Shown in pieces: positions 17,851 through 27,202 of a stretch of 59,007 bases of DNA. The position numbers and the translations under genes were made by a program. The notes under the pieces were generated by a model. The model ran no database searches. It was not told the origin of the DNA and saw only the letters and a program-made list of their open reading frames with translations. This stretch comes from Duodenibacillus sp. (GTDB taxonomy: Bacteria; Pseudomonadota; Gammaproteobacteria; Burkholderiales; Burkholderiaceae_F), in assembly GCA_017628205.1 (NCBI GenBank), contig JAGBZO010000015.1, positions 1 to 59,007 of the forward strand. Reading direction: 5' to 3'. Position 1 is the first letter of the stretch. The number at the start of each line of letters is the position of its first letter.

Positions 17851-19944
17851 TTACTTAGCCAAACGGGACAATTCGGCCACGCAGTTCATCAAATCGTACA
17901 GGCGCTTGAGCAGTGCCTGACGGTTCTGACGAACGGCCAAATCGTCGGCATTGACCATCACGTCGTTAAAGAAAGCGTCCACAGGCGCCTTGAGCGGCGT
18001 CATCGAAGCCAATACGCCTTCGAATTCGCGCTTGCCATAGAGGATCTTGGCAACGGGCTCGTGGTCGCCGACGGCATCAAAGAGCGCCTTTTCAGCCGCT
18101 TCGGTCAACAAAGCCTTGTTCACTTCGGTCGGGATGTCGCCTTCAATCTTCTTCAAGATGTTGGCGATACGCTTGTTGGCGGCCGACAAGCTTTCGGCTT
18201 CGGTCATTTGCATGAACTTTTGAACGGCCTGCAAACGCTTGCGGGTGTCGGCAACATGGTAAATGCGCTTGGCCAATACCGCTTCGACTTCCTGAGCCGT
18301 GAAGCCTTCGTCGCGCATCATGACGCGCAAACGATCGAAGAAGAAGTTGAGAAGGGCTTCGGACTCGTCCTTGACGCCCTCGACCTGACCTTCGACTTCA
18401 AAGCTCGTACGAACGAGTTCGTCCAGATCGATCGGCAACTGCTTTTCGATGAGCATGCGCAAAACGCCCAATGCATGACGACGCAAAGCAAACGGATCCT
18501 TGTCGCCGGTCGGCATCTGACCGATACCGAACATACCGGCCAAGGTTTCCATCTTGTCGGCCATGGCCACGGCCAGCGACACCGGCGTCGAGGGCAATTC
18601 GTCCCCGGCAAAACGCGGTGCGTAATGTTCGCGAACGGCCAAAGCCACGTCGTCGGCTTCACCGTCGTGACGGGCGTAGTACTCGCCCATGATGCCCTGC
18701 AATTCGGGGAACTCGCCCACCATCAGCGTGCGCAAGTCGGCCTTCGAAAGCATGGCGGCACGAGCGGCCTGTTCCTTGTCGGCGCCGATCTTGGAAGCGA
18801 TGCGGGCGGCCAATTCCTGAACGCGCAACGTACGTTCGCCCTGCGTGCCCAACTTGTTGTGATACACCACGTTGGTCAAGCCGGGAACGCGACTTTCGAG
18901 CGTGCTCTGGCAGTCTTGGTTGTAGAAGAATTCGGCGTCGGCCAAACGGGCGCGAACAACACGGGCATTGCCCGAGCTGATGGCGTGACCGCCGTCCTTG
19001 GCTTCGATGTGAGACACCAAGCAGAAACGATTCATCAAGCGACCGAAAGCATCGCGCAACGGGAAGTACTTCTGGTTGGTCTGCATCGTCAGAATCAAGC
19101 ATTCTTCGGGCACCGCCAAGAACTTTTCTTCAAATTCGGACGTGTAGATGACGGGCCATTCGGTGAGCGAAGTGGTTTCGTCGATCAGATCTTCCGGAGC
19201 GATCAACGTGCCGCCCGCAGCCTTGGCGGAGTCTTCTAGCAACGAGACCAACAGGGCGCGACGTTCGCCGTAATGAGCGATGACCTTGCCTTCGCTCTTG
19301 AGTTGTTCGGCATAACCGTCGGCATCGCGCAGGCTGATCGGTTCGCTCGTATGGAAACGATGTCCCATCGTCAAACGATCGGCGGTCAGACCGAACATGC
19401 CGACCGGCAAAACGGCGTCGCCGTACAGGGCGACCAAACGCTTGACGGGGCGAACGAACTGAACGGTCGTGGTACCGTCGGCCAACTGATAGTTCATGAC
19501 CTTCGGAATCGGCAACGCCTTGATACTGTCTTCCAAGGCCTTCTGCAAACCGTCTTGCAGACCGACACCGGCCTTGATGCCTTCGTAAACAAGCTGTTCG
19601 TTTTTGCCGTCGTTGACGCGCTTGAGATCGCCGACAGAGCATTCGATGCCCAACGCCGCCATCTTCTTGATCAAAGCCGAGGTGGCCTGACCTTCCTCAT
19701 TCAAACCGACGCGTACGGGAACGAGCTTTTGCACGAACGCTTCGTCGGGCGACGTTTCCAAAACGTCGGTGATCAAAACGGCCATACGGCGGGGCGCGCC
19801 GTAACCGGTGGCGACGGAAGAGTCCTGCAAGAAATTTTGCGCGCGCAAGCTCTTGACCACGCCGTCGGCGAAGGCTTCGGAGAGCTTCTTCAGGGCTTTC
19901 GGCGGCAGTTCTTCAGTATGAAGTTCAACAAGCAAACTAGTCAT
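17851..19944 (-). CDS. glyS: Glycyl-tRNA synthetase beta subunit
   Basis: GlyS supplies the tRNA-binding and HD/anticodon-binding part of the alpha2beta2 glycyl-tRNA synthetase. The 697-residue product begins with the family signature LLVELHTEELPPKAL and has TEWPVIYTSEFEEKFLAVP and QNQKYFPL-like core sequence (TNQKYFPLRDAFG). The C-terminal anticodon-binding domain ends LMNCVAELSRLAK. ATG at 19944 is 23 nt after glyQ. The two subunits are consecutive and co-transcribed. Confidence 0.97.
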   Translation of the reverse strand: MTSLLVELHTEELPPKALKKLSEAFADGVVKSLRAQNFLQDSSVATGYGAPRRMAVLITDVLETSPDEAFVQKLVPVRVGLNEEGQATSALIKKMAALGIECSVGDLKRVNDGKNEQLVYEGIKAGVGLQDGLQKALEDSIKALPIPKVMNYQLADGTTTVQFVRPVKRLVALYGDAVLPVGMFGLTADRLTMGHRFHTSEPISLRDADGYAEQLKSEGKVIAHYGERRALLVSLLEDSAKAAGGTLIAPEDLIDETTSLTEWPVIYTSEFEEKFLAVPEECLILTMQTNQKYFPLRDAFGRLMNRFCLVSHIEAKDGGHAISSGNARVVRARLADAEFFYNQDCQSTLESRVPGLTNVVYHNKLGTQGERTLRVQELAARIASKIGADKEQAARAAMLSKADLRTLMVGEFPELQGIMGEYYARHDGEADDVALAVREHYAPRFAGDELPSTPVSLAVAMADKMETLAGMFGIGQMPTGDKDPFALRRHALGVLRMLIEKQLPIDLDELVRTSFEVEGQVEGVKDESEALLNFFFDRLRVMMRDEGFTAQEVEAVLAKRIYHVADTRKRLQAVQKFMQMTEAESLSAANKRIANILKKIEGDIPTEVNKALLTEAAEKALFDAVGDHEPVAKILYGKREFEGVLASMTPLKAPVDAFFNDVMVNADDLAVRQNRQALLKRLYDLMNCVAELSRLAK

Positions 19945-19967
19945 TTTCTATTCTCTCTTTGGCCCTG

Positions 19968-20870
19968 TTATTCTGTTTTCAACATCGGGAAGCCCAAACG
20001 TTCGCGGGCGTCGTAGTAGCTCTGAGCCACGGCACGGCTGAAGTTGCGGATGCGACCGATGTAAGCGGCGCGTTCCGTGACGGAGATGGCGCCACGGGCA
20101 TCCAACAAGTTGAAGGTATGACCGGCCTTCAACACCATTTCATAAGCGGGCAAGGCCAATTCCAATTCCATCAAGCGCTTGGCTTCGCTTTCAAAATAGT
20201 CAAACTGCTTGAAGAGCTTTTCGGGATCGCAGGCTTCGAAGTTGTAGCAGCTCTGTTCGACTTCGTTTTGATGGAAAACGTCGCCGTACGTCAAGGCATG
20301 CTTCTTGCCCATGCCGTCGGTCCAGTAGGTATAGACCAAGTCGAAAACGTTGTCGCAATTTTGCAGATACATCGTCAAACGTTCGAGACCGTACGTGATT
20401 TCGCCGGTAATCGGCTTGCATTCCAAACCGCCGACCTGTTGGAAGTACGTGAACTGCGTCACTTCCATACCGTTCATCCACACTTCCCAACCGAGACCCC
20501 AAGCGCCGAGCGTCGGATTTTCCCAGTTGTCTTCAACGAAACGGATGTCGTTGACCTCAGTATCGATACCGAGAGCGCGCAAGGAACCCAAATACAAATC
20601 GACGATGTTGACCGGAGACGGCTTCAAGACGACCTGATACTGATGGTGCTGGTGCAAACGATTGGGATTTTCACCGTAACGAGCATCCTTGGGACGACGC
20701 GAGGGCTGAACATAAGCCGCACGCCAGGGTTCGGGACCCAATGCACGCAAGAACGTTGCCGTATGCGACGTACCCGCACCGACTTCGACGTCGATCGGTT
20801 GCAACAGAGCACAACCTTGCTTGTTCCAATATTCCTGCAAACGCAGGATCACTTCTTGAAAGGTAATCAT
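19968..20870 (-). CDS. glyQ: Glycyl-tRNA synthetase alpha subunit
   Basis: GlyQ is the catalytic (class II) alpha subunit that forms glycyl-adenylate. The 300-residue product contains the strongly conserved N-terminus [18 protein letters not shown], then [23 protein letters not shown]-like sequence ([14 protein letters not shown]), and the class II segment [20 protein letters not shown]. It is separated from lnt by 84 nt that hold an inverted repeat (20898-20929). Confidence 0.98.
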   Translation of the reverse strand: MITFQEVILRLQEYWNKQGCALLQPIDVEVGAGTSHTATFLRALGPEPWRAAYVQPSRRPKDARYGENPNRLHQHHQYQVVLKPSPVNIVDLYLGSLRALGIDTEVNDIRFVEDNWENPTLGAWGLGWEVWMNGMEVTQFTYFQQVGGLECKPITGEITYGLERLTMYLQNCDNVFDLVYTYWTDGMGKKHALTYGDVFHQNEVEQSCYNFEACDPEKLFKQFDYFESEAKRLMELELALPAYEMVLKAGHTFNLLDARGAISVTERAAYIGRIRNFSRAVAQSYYDARERLGFPMLKTE

Positions 20871-20897
20871 GATCTATTTCACCAAGACGTTTATCGA

Positions 20898-20929
20898 CGT
20901 GTGTATACGGTGTCAGATGTATACACACG
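20898..20929. promoter_or_regulatory. 11-bp inverted repeat in the lnt-glyQ gap
   Basis: CGTGTGTATAC (20898-20908) and GTATACACACG (20919-20929) are perfect inverted arms around a 10-base spacer. They lie 28 nt upstream of the glyQ ATG. There is no U-tract on either strand, so it is not a simple terminator. It could be an operator for a dimeric regulator or an mRNA leader hairpin. I do not recognise it as a known box. Confidence 0.5.
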
Positions 20930-20954
20930 GCGACAAACAACAAACACAAGACAG

Positions 20955-22490
20955 TTATTGTACTCGCTCGTTCGCTTTTTTATTTTTAAAGCGAGAGAAA
21001 ACAACGCTTGCGAGCAAGGACAGCGTTGTCAAGAGAACGATCAGGCCGTTGCCGTAGCGAACGAACGGCGTCGGTTCGCCAAAACAAGGCGCCACCGTCA
21101 TATCGAGCGACTGCGCGCCGCTCCACGCCCGACGCTGCACTCGACCTTGCGCGTCGATCAGCGCCGAGTGCGAGTTGTTCAACGCCTGGATGTATGGACG
21201 CGCCGTTTCGCGCGCACGCATTTGGCTCATCTGCGTGAACTGGTCGGCAACGAACGGCGCGAACCAGCCCAGATTCGCCGTATTGACGATCATCCTCGGA
21301 TTGCCCGTCGCCCACCATTGACGCAATTCTTCGCCGAACATGTTTTCATAACACACCTGCAGAGCCGTCTGCACTTCGGCGATCTTCACGCCGCGAGCCG
21401 GAATGCTGCCGCGCGTCTGATCGGCCATCGGGATGCCCAACAAGTCCACGAACCAGCGAAAGCCGAACGGAACGAATTCGCCGAAGGGCACCAAATGCAT
21501 TTTGGCGTACACGGGTTCAGGCAAGCGTCCGTCTTGGCTCACCCAGACGGCATTGTGAAAGACACGGGGTTGCGGCATGGCAAACGCATTCATCACCACC
21601 GATGCTCCGGTGGCGGCCGAAACGTTCGCACCCGACATCACCGTGTCGCGCATCCGATCGATCGGCCAGACATAAACGCTTTCGGGCCAAACAATCAAAT
21701 CCAGTGAACCGCCCAGACTCGAGCGTCGGCTCATCGCCTCGACTCGTTCAACGCGCTTTTGCTCGGTAGCGGCGTCGGCCCGCATCACGACGGGCAGAGC
21801 CGGTTGCACGACACGAACGTCCAACGCTCTTTGCGGCGTCGACCAACGAACGTCCTCAAGAACGACGGAGGCGACGCCCAACGCCCCCAAAAACAACGCG
21901 ACGAACGATTTACCCCAGAGGCCTGCGTGACAGTACGCCAACGCCGCCACGCCGCCGACCAACGACGTAGCGACCCACGACACGCCGTAGACGCCCAATA
22001 TCGGCGCCCAGGCGGCAAACGTCCAATCGACAAACGCGTATCCGACGGACAACCAGCCGAACCCGAGCAACGCGGCGCCTCGCACCCATTCGCACAGCAC
22101 CCAACAGGCAGGCAACACGATCGCCAGTCGCACCACGGCACCGACGGGCATCCGACGGGCGAGCCCGCAGGCAAGAGCGATCGTCAGTGCCAAAAACGCG
22201 GCCAACAAAACGAGACCCAACATCGCGACGACGGCGGGCAGCTGCCCGAACTCGTTCATGGAACGAAACGTCCAACTCAGGCCCGTTGCAAAATAACCGA
22301 CGCCCCAAAGCCAACCGCTCACGGCCGACTCGCCGGGCGTTTTGGCATTGTGCGCGACAAGAAAAAGAAGATACAGGCCGATCAAAAGACACAAAGGCAT
22401 CGACACGGGGGCAAACCCCGCCGCCGCCAAGGGACCGGCCCCCAACGCCAACACCAGGCGAACGCGACGATCAGCAAACCAGTTCAACAT
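20955..22490 (-). CDS. lnt: Apolipoprotein N-acyltransferase
   Basis: Lnt adds the third acyl chain to the N-terminal cysteine of lipoproteins in the inner membrane. The 511-residue protein has about six to seven hydrophobic segments in its first 200 residues, then a periplasmic nitrilase-like domain. The catalytic triad positions fit the Glu in VWPESVYVWP, the Lys in YAKMHLVPFGEF and the Cys in VCYENMF. A final membrane segment follows. GGAAGG precedes ATG 22490, five bases after corC. Confidence 0.96.
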   Translation of the reverse strand: MLNWFADRRVRLVLALGAGPLAAAGFAPVSMPLCLLIGLYLLFLVAHNAKTPGESAVSGWLWGVGYFATGLSWTFRSMNEFGQLPAVVAMLGLVLLAAFLALTIALACGLARRMPVGAVVRLAIVLPACWVLCEWVRGAALLGFGWLSVGYAFVDWTFAAWAPILGVYGVSWVATSLVGGVAALAYCHAGLWGKSFVALFLGALGVASVVLEDVRWSTPQRALDVRVVQPALPVVMRADAATEQKRVERVEAMSRRSSLGGSLDLIVWPESVYVWPIDRMRDTVMSGANVSAATGASVVMNAFAMPQPRVFHNAVWVSQDGRLPEPVYAKMHLVPFGEFVPFGFRWFVDLLGIPMADQTRGSIPARGVKIAEVQTALQVCYENMFGEELRQWWATGNPRMIVNTANLGWFAPFVADQFTQMSQMRARETARPYIQALNNSHSALIDAQGRVQRRAWSGAQSLDMTVAPCFGEPTPFVRYGNGLIVLLTTLSLLASVVFSRFKNKKANERVQ

Positions 22491-22495
22491 GACCG

Positions 22496-23374
22496 TCAGC
22501 CTTCCATCGCTTCGTCTTGGACGGTCGACTTCAGGCGTTCGACCATAAACAGGTGCGCCTGACGTTCGTCCCCCTTGATCACCTTGAATCGGAAACCGTC
22601 GATTTCGATCGATTCACCGCGATGCGGCACATGTTCGAAACGATCCGTCACCACGCCGCCGACGGTTTCACAATAGTCGTCGGTGAGGTTGGATCCGAAA
22701 AATTCGTTGAATTGTTCCAAAGGCGTTTCGGCTTTGACACGCCAATTTTCCTGATCGACGGCCGTGACGTTGTCTTTGCCGGCGTTGACGTTGTCGAACT
22801 CGTCGTCAATTTCGCCGATCACCTGCTCGATCACGTCTTCAATCGTGATCAGACCGGAGACACTGCCAAATTCGTCGATGACCAACGCCAGATGATTGCG
22901 CGTCGCACGGAAATCGCGCAACAGCACGTTTAGGGGTTGCGTTTCGGGAATAAAACGGGGGGTTCGGAGGTGTTTGCGCAAATCGTAGTTTTTATCGATG
23001 ATCAAACGCAACAAATCCTTGGCATGCAAAATGCCGAGAACCTCGTCAATGTCGCCGTCGACAACGGGAAAGCGCGAGTGCCCTCGCGCAATCAACTTGT
23101 TCAGCCAGACTTCCTGCGGTTCCGTAATGTCGACGACTTCCATCTGAGCGCGCGGCACCATCAAGTCGGCGGCGCTCAGTTCGGCAACCTTCAGCGCCCC
23201 TTCCATCATCACCAACGCTTCGGCGTCGAACAGTTGATGATGTTGCGCGTTGCGCAATACGGTGAGCAACTCGTCTCGGTTGCTCGGTTCATGAGAAAAC
23301 ACGGAGGCCAACCGATCGAAAAGGCTCGGCTTGCCTTTGGCCGTATCGTTAGTGTGTTGATGTTCTTCTGTCAT
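22496..23374 (-). CDS. corC: CorC/YbeX-type CBS and transporter-associated domain protein
   Basis: The 292-residue soluble protein has a CBS pair (around LMVPRAQMEVVDI to SGLITIEDVIEQVIG) and a C-terminal CorC_HlyC domain with VKAETPLEQFNEFFG and GGVVTDRFEHVPHRGE. Family members are linked to Mg/Co efflux and to ribosome or membrane maintenance. The precise role is not settled. The neighbourhood ybeY-corC-lnt is the common proteobacterial one. Confidence 0.93.
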   Translation of the reverse strand: MTEEHQHTNDTAKGKPSLFDRLASVFSHEPSNRDELLTVLRNAQHHQLFDAEALVMMEGALKVAELSAADLMVPRAQMEVVDITEPQEVWLNKLIARGHSRFPVVDGDIDEVLGILHAKDLLRLIIDKNYDLRKHLRTPRFIPETQPLNVLLRDFRATRNHLALVIDEFGSVSGLITIEDVIEQVIGEIDDEFDNVNAGKDNVTAVDQENWRVKAETPLEQFNEFFGSNLTDDYCETVGGVVTDRFEHVPHRGESIEIDGFRFKVIKGDERQAHLFMVERLKSTVQDEAMEG

Positions 23375-23380
23375 ATGAAT

Positions 23381-23402
23381 CGACGGTCCTTGTGAACCGT
23401 CG
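23381..23402. other. Small dyad between ybeY and corC
   Basis: CGACGGT (23381-23387) and ACCGTCG (23396-23402) form a perfect 7-bp stem with an 8-base loop in the 45-nt gap upstream of corC. No U-tract follows on the minus strand, so it would be an intercistronic mRNA hairpin rather than a terminator. It may be chance. Confidence 0.3.
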
Positions 23403-23419
23403 GCTGTCGGATCGTACCT

Positions 23420-23878
23420 TTAATGGGCTCGTGCGCGATCGGAATACGGATCGGCAAAACCCAAACTTTTCATGAGACGCGTTTCCAAGGCTTCCATTTC
23501 CTCGGCCTCTTCGTCCGTCATGTGATCCCATCCTTGGGCATGCAACACGCCGTGAATCAACAAATGCGCCAAGTGCGAGCGAAAACTTTTTTTCTGCTCG
23601 GCGGCTTCACGCACCAACACGTCCGTGCAAATGACCAAATCGGCCTGAGCCACGGGTTCGTGCGCGTAATCAAACGTCAACACATTGGTCGCGTAATCCT
23701 TGTCGCGGTACATTCGATTGAGTTCGCGCCCTTCTTCAAGGCCGACGAAACGCACGGAAACATCCATATCGACGGACGCCGCCGCGGTCATCCACTCGCG
23801 CATCTCGCGACGCGTGGGCAAACGACGGGCCGTGTCGTCGGCGCGCTCGAATGCGATTTGTACGTCAAACTCGCTCAT
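23420..23878 (-). CDS. ybeY: Endoribonuclease YbeY (rRNA maturation)
   Basis: YbeY is a zinc-dependent RNase involved in 16S rRNA 3' end maturation and ribosome quality control. The 152-residue product contains the metal-binding signature HGVLHAQGWDH (about residues 110-120), and NRMYRDKDYATNVLTF is the usual upstream conserved block. Its ATG overlaps the phoH stop as ATGA, so it is coupled to phoH. Confidence 0.96.
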   Translation of the reverse strand: MSEFDVQIAFERADDTARRLPTRREMREWMTAAASVDMDVSVRFVGLEEGRELNRMYRDKDYATNVLTFDYAHEPVAQADLVICTDVLVREAAEQKKSFRSHLAHLLIHGVLHAQGWDHMTDEEAEEMEALETRLMKSLGFADPYSDRARAH

Positions 23879-24939
23879 TGGCGTTCTCCTTGCGACTCCT
23901 TGTCCGTGCCGGCAAGACGCGCCAGCCGTTCCAATCGTTCCTGACGTTCGGCCCGACGCTCTTGCGCACGCATTTCCTGCTCGCGTTTTTCCTGTTCTTC
24001 GGCACGGGCGTAGGCCTTGACGATCGCACCGACCAACGGGTGTCGAACGACGTCCTCGGCCGTAAATTCCACCATGCTGATGCCCTTGACGTCCTTGAGA
24101 ACCTCGGAGGCCTGAGCCAAGCCGCTGCGAACCCCCTTGGGCAAGTCGATCTGCGTGATGTCGCCCGTGATCACGGCGCGCGTGCCGAAACCGATACGCG
24201 TCAGCAACATCTTCATTTGCTCGGTCGTCGTGTTTTGCGCTTCGTCCAAAATGACGAACGCATTGTTGAGCGTACGACCGCGCATGAACGCCAACGGCGC
24301 GATTTCGATGATTTGCTTTTCGATCAGTCGTTGCGTCTTTTCAAACCCGAACAAATCGAACAACGCGTCGTACAAAGGCCGCAAGTACGGATCGACTTTT
24401 TGAACCAGATCACCGGGCAAAAAGCCCAGGCGCTCACCCGCTTCAATGGCGGGGCGCGTCAAGATGATGCGCTCGACGGCGTCGCGCTCGTAAGCGTCGA
24501 CGGCCGCGGCCACGGCCAAGTACGTCTTGCCGGTACCGGCCGGACCGATGCCGAACGTCACGTCCGTACGCATGATCGCGTCGAGATACTCTTTCTGATG
24601 CGGCGTGCGCGGCTTAAGCCCGGAGCGACGGGTCTTCAACACGATGCCGTCCGTATCGTCGAGCGCGCAGGCGCCACTCTGAGCGCCGATCACGATCATC
24701 TGAACGTCGTTCACTGTGATCTCGTCACCGGCATGAACGCGTGCGGCGCACATTTCCAAAGCGCCCAGCGCCCGATCGGCTTCGTCGCCGGTCAAGCGAA
24801 AACGCGACCCTCTGCGAGCGATTTTGACGTCGAACGCCGTCTCGATTTGGCGCAGGTTTTCATCCAACGGTCCGACCAACATGGCCAGTTCGCCGGCCGT
24901 CGATTCGAATCCGAAAAACAACTCTTTGGTTTTGGACAT
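23875..24939 (-). CDS. phoH: PhoH-like ATPase (PhoL)
   Basis: This is a P-loop ATPase of the PhoH/YbeZ type, which partners with YbeY. The 354-residue protein has an N-terminal KH-like region, then the PhoH core with Walker A GPAGTGKTYLA (about residue 131), LTRPAIEAGERLGFLPGD and Walker B VILDEAQNTT. The C-terminal ~30 residues are Glu/Arg-rich and probably helical. It lies three bases after the miaB stop. Confidence 0.95.
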   Translation of the reverse strand: MSKTKELFFGFESTAGELAMLVGPLDENLRQIETAFDVKIARRGSRFRLTGDEADRALGALEMCAARVHAGDEITVNDVQMIVIGAQSGACALDDTDGIVLKTRRSGLKPRTPHQKEYLDAIMRTDVTFGIGPAGTGKTYLAVAAAVDAYERDAVERIILTRPAIEAGERLGFLPGDLVQKVDPYLRPLYDALFDLFGFEKTQRLIEKQIIEIAPLAFMRGRTLNNAFVILDEAQNTTTEQMKMLLTRIGFGTRAVITGDITQIDLPKGVRSGLAQASEVLKDVKGISMVEFTAEDVVRHPLVGAIVKAYARAEEQEKREQEMRAQERRAERQERLERLARLAGTDKESQGERQ

Positions 24940-24942
24940 CGA

Positions 24943-26280
24943 TCAGCCCTCTTTTTGGACCAATTCCCCGCCCAAGGAGTGCGGGAACACCTCGGTGATG
25001 CGCACGTCAACCATCTGTCCGATCAGGGACGCGTCACCGACGAAATTGACCACGCGATTGTTGTCGGTACGCGCCGACAACATGCCTTCGCCGCGGCGAG
25101 CATGATCGAACACCAAACAACGTTCCACTTGGCCGAGCATGGCGTTGGCGATCTTGTTGGCGTTAGCTTCGATCACGGCCTGCAGATGTTGCAGACGCTT
25201 GAGCTTGACTTCCTGCGGCGTATCGTCGGGCAAATCGGCCGCGGGCGTTCCGGGGCGCTTGGAATAAACGAACGAGAAGCTGGCGTCAAAGCCGACTTCT
25301 TCGATCAGACGCATGGTTTCGTCAAAGTCTTCCTGCGTTTCGCCGGGGAAGCCCACGATGAAATCGGTGGCGATGCAAATATCGGGACGTACGGCGCGCA
25401 GCTTGGCGATACGATCCAAATACCAATCGTGCGTGTAACCGCGCTTCATGGCGGTCAAGATGGTGTCCGAGCCGCTCTGAACGGGCAAATGCACGTGGTT
25501 GGCCAACTTGGGCAGCTTGCCGTAAGCCGCGATCAAGCGATCGGAGAACTCTTTGGGATGGCTCGTCGTATAACGAATGCGTTCGATACCGGCAATTTCG
25601 CTGACATATTCGAGCAACAAAGCAAAACCGACTTCCTTGCCGTCGACGCCCTTGCCTTGATAGGCGTTGACGTTCTGACCGAGCAACGTGATTTCCTTCA
25701 CGCCCTGTGCGGCCAACTGGGCGCATTCGACCAACACGTCCATCAACGGACGGCTGATTTCTTCGCCGCGCGTGTAGGGAACAACGCAATAGGAACAGTA
25801 CTTGCTGCACCCTTCCATGACGGAAACGAAAGCGGTGGCGCCTTCACAACGCGGTGCGGGCAAATGATCGAACTTTTCGATTTCCGGGAACGTAACGTCG
25901 ACCTGAGAGCGGCCGGTTTGCAAACGCTTTTCCAGCAAAGCGGGCAAGCGGTGCAGGGTTTGCGGACCGAAAACCACGTCGACCCAGGGCGCGCGGCGCA
26001 AAATGTTCTTGCCTTCCTGACTGGCGACGCAACCGCCGACGGCGATCATCATGTCGGGGCGTTCTTTCTTGATCTCGCGAATGCGCCCCAGATCGGAGAA
26101 GGTCTTTTCTTGTGCTTTTTCACGAATCGAACAGGTGACGATAACGACAAGGTCGGCCTGTTCGGGAGCGTCCAGGCGCTCGTATCCGCACTTTTCACGC
26201 ATCAGGTCCACGATGCGGGCGGAGTCGTAATCATTCATTTGGCAACCGAAGCTGCGCAGATACAATTTTTTTGCGGTCAC
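24943..26280 (-). CDS. miaB: tRNA-2-methylthio-N6-dimethylallyladenosine synthase MiaB
   Basis: MiaB is a radical-SAM methylthiotransferase modifying A37 of tRNAs. The 445-residue protein has the N-terminal UPF0004 domain with cysteines in [22 protein letters not shown] and [10 protein letters not shown], the radical-SAM cluster motif [16 protein letters not shown], and a C-terminal TRAM domain. Start is GTG 26280 (GTG ACC GCA AAA). No ATG gives the conserved N-terminus. It heads the miaB-phoH-ybeY-corC-lnt block. Confidence 0.96.
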   Translation of the reverse strand: MTAKKLYLRSFGCQMNDYDSARIVDLMREKCGYERLDAPEQADLVVIVTCSIREKAQEKTFSDLGRIREIKKERPDMMIAVGGCVASQEGKNILRRAPWVDVVFGPQTLHRLPALLEKRLQTGRSQVDVTFPEIEKFDHLPAPRCEGATAFVSVMEGCSKYCSYCVVPYTRGEEISRPLMDVLVECAQLAAQGVKEITLLGQNVNAYQGKGVDGKEVGFALLLEYVSEIAGIERIRYTTSHPKEFSDRLIAAYGKLPKLANHVHLPVQSGSDTILTAMKRGYTHDWYLDRIAKLRAVRPDICIATDFIVGFPGETQEDFDETMRLIEEVGFDASFSFVYSKRPGTPAADLPDDTPQEVKLKRLQHLQAVIEANANKIANAMLGQVERCLVFDHARRGEGMLSARTDNNRVVNFVGDASLIGQMVDVRITEVFPHSLGGELVQKEG

Positions 26281-26345
26281 GGTTTACATCCGTTGGCTGA
26301 AGTTGAAACGGCTTATTTTAGCGTAGGACGCCGCCCTTCTGTCAC

Positions 26346-27155
26346 TCAGAGCTCGTGAACAGTTCCCGCGGCCGCCCACGCCACGTCCTCGAAGGTACGA
26401 GCCAACACAGCCGCCGCATCGAATCCCGTGCAATGGCAAGGGCGCCAACGCATGACGTCGTACTGCGCCAACTCGCGCATCCACACCTCGTATTCGGACG
26501 GATCGACACCGCACAAATGCGTCCCGCCGATCACGGTATGAAAACGCTCCACCCCGAATTCTTCTTGCGCGTAACGCAAAATGTTCGGCAATCCCGCATG
26601 CGCGCATCCGAGCAATACCGAAGCGCCGCGCTCCGTTTGAACCAAAATCGACACGTCGTCCTCAAAGGTATCGGCGCATTTGCACCCGATGGCGTTCTGC
26701 TCGAACATGTTCTTGGTACAGATCCAACGGGAATCGCGTCGATCCAAAGGAACGGTAAAGGCCGTCACGCCGGGAGCAATCGTCGCATGCGGCGCGATGC
26801 GATGGCGCACGATCCCTTCAAGCAACGGGCCGCCGCCGGCCAAACGAGCGGCATCGGCGTCCCCCCATCGCGGACGGGCGATGCTTGCGGCACCCCAGAG
26901 GCGTGCATGCGGCGCCAAACGCAGTACGTCCGACAAACCGGCGGTGTGATCGAAGTGCCCGTGCGACAACACCACGTCGGTCAAACGAGACGGATCAAAT
27001 CCCAACGCGCGTGCGTTGTGCTCCCATACGTGCAAAATGCCGCCGGTATCCAACAAAATTCTCGACTCGCCGGCATCGAGCCACGCGCTGTAGCCCCATT
27101 CGCCGAACAACGTTTGCTTCACGGTGAGATTTTCAACGATAACGCTCAATCGCAT
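26346..27155 (-). CDS. Metallo-beta-lactamase fold hydrolase (COG1237 type)
   Basis: The 269-residue protein contains the MBL metal motif LSHGHFDHTAGL (HxHxDH), and later metal-ligand candidates in LLGCAHAGLPN and PCHCTGFDA. The overall layout resembles the archaeal/bacterial group annotated as dihydropterin ribofuranosyl-aminobenzene phosphate synthase-like (MJ0888-like). The reaction is not known here and I would not assign one. It stands alone between sdaA and miaB, with its own GGGA Shine-Dalgarno. Confidence 0.8.
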   Translation of the reverse strand: MRLSVIVENLTVKQTLFGEWGYSAWLDAGESRILLDTGGILHVWEHNARALGFDPSRLTDVVLSHGHFDHTAGLSDVLRLAPHARLWGAASIARPRWGDADAARLAGGGPLLEGIVRHRIAPHATIAPGVTAFTVPLDRRDSRWICTKNMFEQNAIGCKCADTFEDDVSILVQTERGASVLLGCAHAGLPNILRYAQEEFGVERFHTVIGGTHLCGVDPSEYEVWMRELAQYDVMRWRPCHCTGFDAAAVLARTFEDVAWAAAGTVHEL

Positions 27156-27174
27156 TTTTTCATCCCAAAGACAA

Positions 27175-27197
27175 AAGGGGCGTCAACAACGCCCCTT
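27175..27197 (-). terminator. Intrinsic terminator after sdaA
   Basis: AAGGGGCGT (27175-27183) pairs with ACGCCCCTT (27189-27197) around a 5-base loop, just after the sdaA stop. On the minus strand the stem is followed by TTGTCTTT, a modest T-rich tail. It separates sdaA from the downstream metallo-hydrolase gene. Confidence 0.6.
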
Positions 27198-27202
27198 GTT
27201 CG

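Noticed and set aside
20871-20954. T-box riboswitch for glyQS
   Set aside because: The gap is only 84 nt. It lacks a T-box sequence and a terminator/antiterminator pair, and the element is not expected in this group.
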